A stretch of DNA of 64,000 bases from Flagellimonas hymeniacidonis (lineage in GTDB: Bacteria; Bacteroidota; Bacteroidia; Flavobacteriales; Flavobacteriaceae): contig NZ_VRUR01000002.1 in the NCBI RefSeq assembly GCF_008040165.1, positions 434,001 to 498,000 of the forward strand. The letters are read 5' to 3'. Below the pieces are notes generated by a model. It searched no databases, was not told the origin of the DNA, and saw nothing but the letters and a program-made list of their open reading frames with translations. Positions 35,113-42,862 of the stretch are shown here, piece by piece; position 1 is the stretch's first letter; each line of letters begins with the position of its first letter. Position numbers and translations under genes: made by a program.

Positions 35113-36517
35113 CGTATTTCTCTTTTTGTTTGCAGGAGCAGTCTGTCATGGACAAGAAAAGTCAAAAACCTACAAAGAGTCCTTCAATGTCAGCGATGAG
35201 ACAGTTTTAAATATAAATACTAGTCATGCAGACATTGAGTTTGAAACTTGGAACAAGAATGAGGTGGAAGTTACCGCTGTGGTGGAACTAGAAGGAGCCA
35301 CCGAGGAAGAAGCCGAGTCTTATTTCGAAAATGAGGTTATTAAAATTGTAGGAAATAGTAAAAAGATTGAAGTAAGCACTTCAAGCTCAAACTTTGGACA
35401 TGCATTGGATTTCAATTTTGTAGTCCCAGAGGTTCCTATGGTAGCGCCACTTTTTGAAAGCATTCGAATTCCCGAATTGCCAGAGGTGTTTGTGATTCCG
35501 GATTTGCCTCCAATGCCTCCAATGCCTTTTAACAATTTTGATTATGATGCCTATAAAAAGGATGGTGACAAGTATTTAAAAAAGTGGAAGAAAGATTTTG
35601 ATAAGAATTTTGATCAGGAGTACCAAGATCGCTTTGAAGAATGGAGCGAGGAAATAGAGCAAATGGCAGAGGAGCGCGAAGAAGAAATTCAAAGACGCAA
35701 TGAAGAAAGACAGGAACTCATTGAAGAGCGTAATAATTTAAGAGAAGAGGCGCGCGCCGTACGTGACAAGGCAAGAGCTAAGCGCGATCAGCTTAGGTCC
35801 GAAAGGGATGAATTAAGGCATGCACAAAGGTCCAATAGGGTATTTAGTATCCAGAGTGGGGACGACAGCAATATATTTTATTTTTCTACGGATGGAGAAG
35901 ACAAAAAATATAAGGTTAAAAAGCACATTAAAATAAAAATGCCAAAATCTGTCAAACTTAAGATGAATGTGAGACATGGAGAGGTTAAATTGGCCGCCAA
36001 TACCAGAAACATTAATGCAAGCTTGTCTTATGCAAGCTTGCTTGCTTCTACCATAGATGGTGATGGCACAGATATTAGAGCCTCATATTCACCGGTATCG
36101 GTGCAAAAGTGGAATTACGGACAGTTAAAAACCGATTATTCGGACGATGTAAATTTAATAGAAGTAGGGGAGTTAAAATTGAATGCTGTTTCTTCCAATA
36201 TTACTATTGATAAATTGGTGAACAAAGCTTTTGTAACCAACAACCTTGGGACGCTACAAATAAATGCTGTAGCTGATGGCTTTTCAACCTTAGATATTAC
36301 TGTTGAGAATGGCGAAGTCGACTGTAAAATGCCTACAGTGCCATTTTCAATTTATGTGAATGAAATTGCGTCAGACTTTAAGTACCCCAAAATTCTGGCA
36401 ATTGGTGCTTCCAAAAACTATAATAACAATGTGTACAAAGGGTATCACATAAATAATAAGGGGAATAAATCCATTAACATCAGCTCAAAGTTCAGCGAAG
36501 TGGTATTGAATGAGTAA
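35084..36517 (+). CDS. Exported DUF4097-like beta-helix protein with a proline-rich segment and a charged coiled coil
   Basis: A 477-residue protein with a signal peptide (about 1-23). The N-terminal part (LNINTSHADIEFETWNKNEV) and the C-terminal part (LKMNVRHGEVKLAAN, ASYSPVSVQKW, DITVENGEVDC) resemble DUF4097-type beta-solenoid sheets. Between them lie a Pro-rich segment at about 114-148 and a charged helical segment at about 155-250 rich in Glu and Arg that should form a coiled coil. It is coupled to the anti-sigma candidate by a 29-nt overlap, so it is probably the sensor target or envelope effector of that sigma system. The function is unknown. Confidence 0.75.
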   Translation: MNKNHQILFNVFLFLFAGAVCHGQEKSKTYKESFNVSDETVLNINTSHADIEFETWNKNEVEVTAVVELEGATEEEAESYFENEVIKIVGNSKKIEVSTSSSNFGHALDFNFVVPEVPMVAPLFESIRIPELPEVFVIPDLPPMPPMPFNNFDYDAYKKDGDKYLKKWKKDFDKNFDQEYQDRFEEWSEEIEQMAEEREEEIQRRNEERQELIEERNNLREEARAVRDKARAKRDQLRSERDELRHAQRSNRVFSIQSGDDSNIFYFSTDGEDKKYKVKKHIKIKMPKSVKLKMNVRHGEVKLAANTRNINASLSYASLLASTIDGDGTDIRASYSPVSVQKWNYGQLKTDYSDDVNLIEVGELKLNAVSSNITIDKLVNKAFVTNNLGTLQINAVADGFSTLDITVENGEVDCKMPTVPFSIYVNEIASDFKYPKILAIGASKNYNNNVYKGYHINNKGNKSINISSKFSEVVLNE

Positions 36518-36599
36518 TGGATACCCTAACTCCATTGTCCCAAAGACCATGCTTTATTCCTTCATCCACCTACATCTCTTTTTCTCCGAATTAATAGGC

Positions 36600-37283
36600 T
36601 CAGTGAGCTTCTTCCTTTAAATAAGATTTAAAATTTTCCTTAAAACGATTCAACCTGGGAACGGAAACATTTCTTATGTAAGAATTGTTAGGGTTTCTCT
36701 TTTCAAAATCTTGATGGTATTCTTCCGCTTTGTAAAAGGTGTCAAACTCCTTCACTTCTGTTACTATAGGAAGGTCATATACATTTTTAGATTCTAAAAG
36801 CAATACATAGTCGGTGATAACCTTTTTTTGAGCATCGTTTTCATAAAAGGCAATAGAGCGATATTGAGCCCCTCTGTCCGGACCTTGTCTGTTTAAAGAA
36901 GTTGGATCATGCGAACCAAAAAATACCTGCACCAGTTGGGTAAAGGAAATTAGTTCGGGGTCGTAATATACTTCAACAGCTTCCGCATGTCTGGTACGCC
37001 CGTAGGCCACTTGTTCGTATGTAGGGTTCACTTCCGTGCCACCAGCATAACCGGAATAGACCTCTTTTACCCCTTTTACACTTTCAAAAACGGCTTCCAC
37101 GCACCAAAAACAGCCACTGGCAAAATACGCTGTTTCATATTTCTGAAGTTCTTCAGGATTAATCTGCACATGTTCAACCAATTCTTTTTCAACTAATACA
37201 GATTTAGTAGGAGTATTTTTGGGCTGACAACTAGCAGATGTAAGTAAAATAAGTGCTAAAAATGGAAATCTTGCTATCTTCAT
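36600..37283 (-). CDS. msrA: Peptide methionine sulfoxide reductase MsrA, lipoprotein form
   Basis: Reduces (S)-methionine sulfoxide in proteins. I chose the ATG at 37283 because it gives a lipoprotein signal (LILLTSASC, Cys19) and a 227-residue protein; starts 27 bases upstream only add nine residues. The catalytic GCFWC motif is at 57-61, followed by the family segments EVYSGYAGG, RHAEAVEV and SIAFYEN. The lipid anchor suggests a periplasmic or outer-membrane role repairing oxidised envelope proteins. No MsrB domain is fused. Confidence 0.94.
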   Translation of the reverse strand: MKIARFPFLALILLTSASCQPKNTPTKSVLVEKELVEHVQINPEELQKYETAYFASGCFWCVEAVFESVKGVKEVYSGYAGGTEVNPTYEQVAYGRTRHAEAVEVYYDPELISFTQLVQVFFGSHDPTSLNRQGPDRGAQYRSIAFYENDAQKKVITDYVLLLESKNVYDLPIVTEVKEFDTFYKAEEYHQDFEKRNPNNSYIRNVSVPRLNRFKENFKSYLKEEAH

Positions 37284-37369
37284 CTTGGTTTTTGTGTTTA
37301 GTAGCATCAATATAAGAAGTATTACTTGTGTTGCTGTTAAAAATTGTTAACCCAAATATATTCTCCTAA

Positions 37370-38047
37370 ATGCCTTTGGAAAATTTACTTCAGGACTATA
37401 GTAAAGAACCTATTGCTATACTTGATAATACTATTCCTTTATCTAAGTATTGTCTTCTAGATTTATCAATTAAGAATGTCCATCTAGATAATATTGATAT
37501 TACAAATCCTGATACCTGTCAAACCTATATTAATGAGGTCTTGGCGTTGAACAATGCCGAAGTAGCGTTTGGCGGTTACTTGGAGCATCGGTCCCTTTAT
37601 ACCAAATCTGAACGCTTTGTAAAAAGCGGAGCCCGCAACATTCATTTAGGAATGGATTTTTGGAGCAAGGCAGGTACAAAAGTGATAGTTCCTATTGAGG
37701 GCAAGGTGTACAGTGTTAAGAATAATAAGGATATAGGAAACTATGGACCGACCATAATTTTAGAGCACCAAATTGCGGATACTACCTTTTATACGTTGTA
37801 TGGTCATTTATCTTTAGAGTCTATAGTGGAACTGCAAATAGGAACCCATTTTAAAAAAGGGGAGTTGTTAGGTACTTTGGGCACCCCAGATATTAATGTA
37901 AACTACGCTCCACATTTACATTTTCAGATTATTTGGGATATTCAGGGGTGTAGAGGTGATTATCCTGGGGTATGTGCCAAAGAAAATCTGCCTTTTTATA
38001 AAAAAAACTGTCCAAATCCCAATCTTTTACTACATCTCGATTTTTAA
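37370..38047 (+). CDS. M23 family (LytM) peptidase without a signal peptide
   Basis: A 225-residue protein with a LytM-type zinc site: HLGMD (His92, Asp96) and HLHF near residues 188-191, with LYGHLS between. These are the ligands of M23 endopeptidases that cut cross-links in peptidoglycan. The N-terminus (MPLENLLQDYSKEPIAIL) is not hydrophobic, so how the enzyme would reach the wall is not apparent; non-classical export or a cytosolic role are possible. It stands alone upstream of the small-protein group. Confidence 0.88.
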   Translation: MPLENLLQDYSKEPIAILDNTIPLSKYCLLDLSIKNVHLDNIDITNPDTCQTYINEVLALNNAEVAFGGYLEHRSLYTKSERFVKSGARNIHLGMDFWSKAGTKVIVPIEGKVYSVKNNKDIGNYGPTIILEHQIADTTFYTLYGHLSLESIVELQIGTHFKKGELLGTLGTPDINVNYAPHLHFQIIWDIQGCRGDYPGVCAKENLPFYKKNCPNPNLLLHLDF

Positions 38048-38050
38048 AAC

Positions 38051-38078
38051 ATCGATGAAATGCACATGGAATCGATAG
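38051..38078 (+). repeat. Degenerate copy of the two-block element
   Basis: Contains GATGAAAT, ten bases, then TCGATA, a weaker version of the element found at 38088-38134 and 38605-38652. It starts 4 bases after the M23 stop codon. Confidence 0.3.
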
Positions 38079-38087
38079 GCTGTTTTT

Positions 38088-38134
38088 AACCCTAAAAACG
38101 TTTGTCGAGGATAAAATACACTTCAGCCGAAAAA
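38088..38134 (+). repeat. Two-block element, copy A, upstream of the small-protein operon
   Basis: The pattern is AACCCTAAAA, twelve or so bases, GATAAAAT, nine bases, then CCGAAAAA. Copy B at 38605-38652 shares both blocks with identical spacing (22 bases between block starts, nine before CCGA). It ends 95 bases before the first small gene and may be a regulator binding site. Confidence 0.6.
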
Positions 38135-38229
38135 GGTTCCCACACCGAAAAAATAAGGAAGTTAAGCGAGTTAAATCCAGGCCAGATGGCATGCGAGGGT
38201 ACATTTACATTGTAATAATAACCCAAGTC

Positions 38230-38463
38230 ATGAAAGCAATTTTAACCATCATCGCAATAATCTTCTTCGGAACTTTAGCTACGGCACAAGACTTTTCTAA
38301 GGAAGTTAAAGTTGAAACTACTACTGTTGGTGTTGAATTGAATATTGAAATTCAGGAAACACAAAAAGAAACTGAAGTTGCTAGATTGTATATGTTTAAA
38401 AACTCTAGAGTTAAAAAAGCACTTTCTTTTAGAACAAAAAGAAACAAATCTAAATTAGCTTAA
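38230..38463 (+). CDS. Small exported basic protein
   Basis: A 77-residue precursor with a clear signal peptide (about 1-19, FFGTLATAQ), leaving a ~58-residue mature protein that begins acidic (DFSKEVKVE) and ends very basic (RVKKALSFRTKRNKSKLA). I chose the ATG at 38230, since a start 39 bases earlier would place a non-signal stretch in front. It is followed after 2 nt by a 39-residue membrane peptide. A near-consensus -7 sequence (TACATTTA, 38200-38207) lies upstream. I recognise no domain. Confidence 0.8.
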   Translation: MKAILTIIAIIFFGTLATAQDFSKEVKVETTTVGVELNIEIQETQKETEVARLYMFKNSRVKKALSFRTKRNKSKLA

Positions 38464-38465
38464 TC

Positions 38466-38585
38466 ATGATTATGGGTGTTGCAATTCCACTTACGCTATT
38501 TTTTAGCACAGCTTTCGTTATTGCATCGATAGCTTTTTCGCTTAGGAAAAAAAGAGATTCCAGCGACTCATCTAAGATGAAGTAA
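38466..38585 (+). CDS. Very small single-pass membrane protein (39 aa)
   Basis: Starts 2 nt after the previous stop. The sequence is a hydrophobic helix (residues about 4-25, including IPLTLFFSTAFVIASIAFSL) followed by a basic then polar tail (RKKRDSSDSSKMK), so the N-terminus is probably outside and the tail in the cytosol. The 35-residue ORF at 38713 is similar: 11 identities in 21 ungapped positions (7-27 against 6-26), including IP..LF.S..FV and FSLR. That similarity at protein but not base level argues that both are translated. Confidence 0.72.
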   Translation: MIMGVAIPLTLFFSTAFVIASIAFSLRKKRDSSDSSKMK

Positions 38586-38604
38586 TGCCTTCATTCCTCA
38601 TTTC

Positions 38605-38652
38605 AACCCTAAAAAACGCTTAATCGGATAAAATTGTAACAGACCGATAAAA
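38605..38652 (+). repeat. Two-block element, copy B, upstream of the 35-residue ORF
   Basis: AACCCTAAAA, then GATAAAAT (38627-38634), nine bases, and CCGATAAAA (38644-38652). The spacing equals copy A. It ends 25 bases before an exact -7 box and 60 bases before the ATG. Confidence 0.6.
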
Positions 38653-38676
38653 TACTACGGAGAATATTAAGAAGTA

Positions 38677-38684
38677 TATTTTTG
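38677..38684 (+). promoter_or_regulatory. -7 box (TATTTTTG) of the 35-residue ORF
   Basis: Exact TAnnTTTG match 28 bases before the ATG at 38713, on the strand opposite to the converging amidohydrolase gene, which supports separate transcription of the small ORF. Confidence 0.5.
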
Positions 38685-38712
38685 CCTCATTAAACCCCAA
38701 AACCAATAAGAT

Positions 38713-38820
38713 ATGTACACTATTTTAATCCCGGTTGCTTTATTCTGTAGTTTAATTTTTGTTTCTGTTGCTGTACTGTTTTCTTTACGTCTTTCAAAAG
38801 CGCCTTCGCGTCGTAAATAA
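38713..38820 (+). CDS. Very small single-pass membrane protein (35 aa), antisense to the amidohydrolase end
   Basis: Begins with a hydrophobic segment (residues 4-25, with IPVALFCSLIFVSVAVLFSL) and ends basic (RLSKAPSRRK). It is homologous to the 39-residue peptide at 38466 and has its own -7 box and upstream element. Its last 101 bases lie opposite the final ~33 codons of the amidohydrolase gene, so both strands would be coding. It could still be a chance ORF, but the paralogy and promoter make that unlikely. Confidence 0.62.
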   Translation: MYTILIPVALFCSLIFVSVAVLFSLRLSKAPSRRK

Positions 38821-40297
38821 TACCATCTTTAATGGTGTATTGCACACCACCAACACGCACAACCTCATTTTCTTCTGTTAGTTTAACGGCACCAGTGCCA
38901 TACAATACTTTTAGATTTTTTAGTGGATTTTCAGATAACACTACAAAATCTGCCAGTTTTCCAACTTCAACAGTCCCGATTTGGTTGGCCATGCCTAAGG
39001 CTTCTGCCCCGTTTAGGGTAGCAGACCTTATAATTTCCAATGGATGAAAACCAGCTTCGCGGAGCAATTCCATTTCACGGATGTAGGCAAAGCCGTATAA
39101 TTGAAAAATAAAACCAGAATCCGAGCCAGTAGTTACCCTGCCGCCTCTATTTTTATATTCGTTTACAAAGGTCATCCATAGTTTATAATTTTCACGCCAA
39201 GCCACTTCCTGCTCTGTACCCCAATCATGCCAATACGAACCGTGAGAAATTTTACTTGGCTGATAAAAATCCCAAAGGGATGGTAAGGTATACTCCTCAT
39301 GCCATTCTGCCCTTCTAGCGCGGTGCAAATCTCTGCTTGCTTCATAAATGTTAAAAGTGGGATCTAGAGTAAAATCCAAATCAATTAGCTCATCCATCAC
39401 CTTGTTCCAATGTTCTGAATAAGGTTTAGCTGCTTGTTGCCAAAGTTTCCCTGCTTCCTCAAATCGATGCTGTTCGTTTTGGTAATTATAATCCAAAGGG
39501 TAGTCTTGTACCGTTCTATCCTCAAATAGTGCCTCTGGAAGACCATACCAATGCTCCATACTGGTTAAACCTGCTCTTGCAGAATGCAACACATTCCAGC
39601 GTGCAACATCCAGTTGTGCATGGTGACAAGCGGAACGAAGTCCCAGTTTTTTGTTTTCATCCAGGGCAGCAGCCATAATTTCTGGTGATGCGCCAAAAAA
39701 TTTGATACCGTCCGCACCTCTTTCAGCATTCGCGCGAACCCATTTTCTTGCTTGGGCAGGTGTGCTTATGGGAGCATCGTTTAAAGGATTAAAGTCTTTG
39801 TTTTTTTGACCGAAACCGGTGTATGCAAATATTCTTGGAGCAATAATCTCATTTTTCTCGCTTTTTCGCTTTAAATCCAACGTCCAATCCACTCCACGTC
39901 CGCTAGGTTCGCGAACAGAAGTTATACCATGGGCCATCCAAAGTTTAAAAACATAATCAGAGTCTGCACCCTGGGCAACACCACCAATGTGGCCATGCAT
40001 ATCCACAAAACCAGGCAAAAGATACATGCCATTGCAATCCAGTTCTTTTCCACCGGGTTTGAGCACTGGTCTTTTGGATTCGTTAATTTTGACTCCAGGA
40101 TAGCCAACAACTTGTATGTTCACAATCTTATTGTTTTCAACAACAATATCAATTGGACCTCTTGGCGGGGCTCCATTACCATTGATTAAGGTAACTCCAC
40201 GTATTATAAGTTGGGAAAAAGGGCCTTCACTCATTTTTTCTTGACCATAACCCATCAGGATTTGGAAAAGAAATAGAAAAGAAAATAATTTTTTCAT
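38720..40297 (-). CDS. Exported amidohydrolase-superfamily protein
   Basis: A 525-residue metal-dependent hydrolase with a signal peptide (about 1-18). Family metal ligands are visible: FVDMHGHIGG (HxH pair), the histidines of SACHHAQLD, and the catalytic Asp in TTGSDSGF. The dihydroorotase/imidazolonepropionase-like fold hydrolyses amides or cyclic amides, often dipeptides or drug-like lactams; the substrate is unknown. It follows the M14 gene with an 8-nt gap and is probably co-transcribed. Its Lys/Gln-rich C-terminus overlaps the small ORF on the other strand. Confidence 0.88.
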   Translation of the reverse strand: MKKLFSFLFLFQILMGYGQEKMSEGPFSQLIIRGVTLINGNGAPPRGPIDIVVENNKIVNIQVVGYPGVKINESKRPVLKPGGKELDCNGMYLLPGFVDMHGHIGGVAQGADSDYVFKLWMAHGITSVREPSGRGVDWTLDLKRKSEKNEIIAPRIFAYTGFGQKNKDFNPLNDAPISTPAQARKWVRANAERGADGIKFFGASPEIMAAALDENKKLGLRSACHHAQLDVARWNVLHSARAGLTSMEHWYGLPEALFEDRTVQDYPLDYNYQNEQHRFEEAGKLWQQAAKPYSEHWNKVMDELIDLDFTLDPTFNIYEASRDLHRARRAEWHEEYTLPSLWDFYQPSKISHGSYWHDWGTEQEVAWRENYKLWMTFVNEYKNRGGRVTTGSDSGFIFQLYGFAYIREMELLREAGFHPLEIIRSATLNGAEALGMANQIGTVEVGKLADFVVLSENPLKNLKVLYGTGAVKLTEENEVVRVGGVQYTIKDGIIYDAKALLKDVKKTVQQQKQKLNYRIKQPGLK

Positions 40298-40305
40298 AAG
40301 ATATG

Positions 40306-42819
40306 TTATTCTGGAATTCTGATTTTATTGCCTAAAAACAATGCATTTAAAAATAGTCGGTTGGTTCCATACCAAGATCCCCTAAAATTAGGATTATCTG
40401 CAAAGAGAACTACTCTTCCACCACCCATTTTACTCACTAGCAAAGAGGCTGATGGTTTCAGGTTTTCTTCCATATTTTTCTTGGTAATGAATCCGTCTAT
40501 ATGTGGGTTTTTAGCATATTTGCCCACCGTGGCATATTCATTTTTACTAGGTGCCAGCCAAACGGAATTGTTCTTATATACGGGAATGGATGTATCTGTA
40601 TACCCAAATGCTAAGGGATGTGTAATATCCAAATCAACCTTAAAAATGGCGCCACCAACACTTTCTTTACCCAGATTTTCATTGGCATTTACATAGGGTT
40701 TTCGGACCACCGTTTTTGTAGAATCTTTTTCTTTTTCGGTCAATTTTTCCTCTACTAGCTTTTTATCAACCGCCCATTTTGAAGCACTTCCGATAGTAAT
40801 CAGGGTATTTCCCTTACTTACCCAAGCTTTTATCTTTTCTTGTTGTTTTTCAGAAAAATCATAGCTGCCGGAAACCATCACCAAGGTATTGTATTTATCC
40901 AAATTGATTCTTCCAAAATTTCGCATAGGAATCTTGGTTATGGGCATGTGTACTCTAGTGTCCAATAGGTGCCAAACCTCTCCTGCTTCATAGGAACGCA
41001 CTCCATCACCCACTAACATAGCTGCTTTCGGTTTTGTTATGGGAGAAATCCATCTACTTCCTAAATCGATGCCCTGAAGACTGTAGCCCGAGTTTGCGGC
41101 ATAAACAGGAACTTGAAATTCTTTTTGTGCGTCTCGAATCAATGCATACACCTCATCTGAATCTTTCTTCTGAAGACTAACTGGAATAACCAAAGCGCCA
41201 TAGTTGAATTTTTGATCTCCCGAGTTAGTTCTTATGGTAAACGGTTTGAAAGAGGAAGAAACCACCAATCCATTTGATTGGAGCTGGTTAAGCATAGCTA
41301 TAGCATTGTAATCATTGTAATCAATGATATAGGCGTAGTTGGTTTTTTGAACGCCTTTTGGACTTGCTAGGTTATCCAGCGAGGTTAACTTTTCGCCTTG
41401 ATTTACTGAAGTAACTGCCTTATACTTCATATTGTAAAAGTTGGCAACCGACCATGCAGAGGCATCATAATACACACTATCCCTGTATTTTCCATAGGTT
41501 TCAAACATGGTCTGCACCATTCTGTACTGTGGTTGTCGTGTGGGTACCACAAAACTGTTTCCAGAGCGGTATACATCAATTTTATGGAGCAAAAGCTTAT
41601 CAATAAAAGCCTTTACACGGTTTGGGTCGTGATTATCTTTAAAGGAATACCCTCGTATTTTACTTTTTGTAGCATTGGTCAAAGCACTTTTGAAGAAATC
41701 TTGCTGATATTTTCTCAATAAAGCTTTATTCTCAACAGCCGCTTTAATAGTGGTGATACTCGAAGTATATTGGTTTCTTATGGTGAAAGGAAAAGTGATT
41801 TCCCCAAAATCCGTGGTTTGTTTATGTCCTCTGGAGCTTGCTTGTTCAAATAGTAGTCCGAGACCACCCTGTAAGTCAGGGTAGGAGGAACCATACCCAG
41901 GATAGGTACCGTCAAATACTTCTTTACTAAAGTAAAAGGAGCCGATACTGTCCAGAGCTTTGGAAAAATAATCCCCAAAGAGATTGTTTAAGTCTTCATA
42001 GTTTTCTTTCGGCATAATTGGATTAAGGGACCCATTGTCTTTCATCGGTTCAAAAAAGTATGAGCTTTGAGAACCCATTTCATGAAAATCTGTTACCACA
42101 TTGGGGTACCATTCATGGTACCAGCCCAACTTACCGCGACTCTCAGGGTTTATGCCTAATAACCAATCTCTGTTTAAATCAAACCAATAGTGATTGGTCC
42201 TGCCTCTTGGCCAGTATTCATTATGCTCCGCATCCTGTGGGTCTGCTACCATAGGATTCCCTTGGTACATATTGGCCCATTGTGTATGTCTATCCCTTCC
42301 ATCAGGATTTATAGTGGGGTCGATAAAAATGACTCCTTTATTTAAATAGTTAAGGATTTCTGGACTATTGGAAGCTGTTAAGGTGTAAGCCGTCAACAGT
42401 GCAGCTTCTGAACTGGAAGGCTCATTTCCATGTACATTGTATCCTAAATTGATAAAAATGGGCACCTCATCATAGTTGGATGGACTTTTGGATGGATCAG
42501 TAAATTGTAAATGTTGCGTTTTAAGTTGATCTAGATTTCCAAGGTTTTCAGGTGAGGTAATGGTTAGAATAACCAGTTTTCTACCCTCATGTGTTTTTCC
42601 ATATTCATGGATGCTGGCTCTGTCGGATACTTCAGCAAGTCTGGTAAGGTAATTAACGATAAGGTCATGCCTTGTATGCCTTTCACCAATGCCATAGCCC
42701 AAAAATTCTTCTGGAGATGGGACATTGGAATTAAAAGGATGAAATTTTTTAAAGAAATAATCTTGTGCAGAAAGGGAAGTGCTTAAAAAGAATACCCCAA
42801 GGAGTAATTTTTTCAACAT
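40306..42819 (-). CDS. M14 family zinc carboxypeptidase, exported
   Basis: An 837-residue secreted peptidase. A signal peptide (1-18, LSTSLSAQ) precedes an M14 domain with the zinc ligands His130 and Glu133 in NVHGNEPSSSEAA and a third ligand in DFHEMGS. A C-terminal class I glutamine-amidotransferase-like domain (AMLVGDGVRSYEAGEVWHLL ... VMVSGSYDF) follows, as is common in Bacteroidota M14 proteins. It is the first gene of a pair with the amidohydrolase, suggesting joint degradation of peptides. A one-mismatch -7 box (TATCTTTA, 42845-42852) lies upstream. Confidence 0.93.
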   Translation of the reverse strand: MLKKLLLGVFFLSTSLSAQDYFFKKFHPFNSNVPSPEEFLGYGIGERHTRHDLIVNYLTRLAEVSDRASIHEYGKTHEGRKLVILTITSPENLGNLDQLKTQHLQFTDPSKSPSNYDEVPIFINLGYNVHGNEPSSSEAALLTAYTLTASNSPEILNYLNKGVIFIDPTINPDGRDRHTQWANMYQGNPMVADPQDAEHNEYWPRGRTNHYWFDLNRDWLLGINPESRGKLGWYHEWYPNVVTDFHEMGSQSSYFFEPMKDNGSLNPIMPKENYEDLNNLFGDYFSKALDSIGSFYFSKEVFDGTYPGYGSSYPDLQGGLGLLFEQASSRGHKQTTDFGEITFPFTIRNQYTSSITTIKAAVENKALLRKYQQDFFKSALTNATKSKIRGYSFKDNHDPNRVKAFIDKLLLHKIDVYRSGNSFVVPTRQPQYRMVQTMFETYGKYRDSVYYDASAWSVANFYNMKYKAVTSVNQGEKLTSLDNLASPKGVQKTNYAYIIDYNDYNAIAMLNQLQSNGLVVSSSFKPFTIRTNSGDQKFNYGALVIPVSLQKKDSDEVYALIRDAQKEFQVPVYAANSGYSLQGIDLGSRWISPITKPKAAMLVGDGVRSYEAGEVWHLLDTRVHMPITKIPMRNFGRINLDKYNTLVMVSGSYDFSEKQQEKIKAWVSKGNTLITIGSASKWAVDKKLVEEKLTEKEKDSTKTVVRKPYVNANENLGKESVGGAIFKVDLDITHPLAFGYTDTSIPVYKNNSVWLAPSKNEYATVGKYAKNPHIDGFITKKNMEENLKPSASLLVSKMGGGRVVLFADNPNFRGSWYGTNRLFLNALFLGNKIRIPE

Positions 42820-42862
42820 ACTTTATTGGATTGAGTTAATCCTCTAAAGATAGGAAAAGGTT

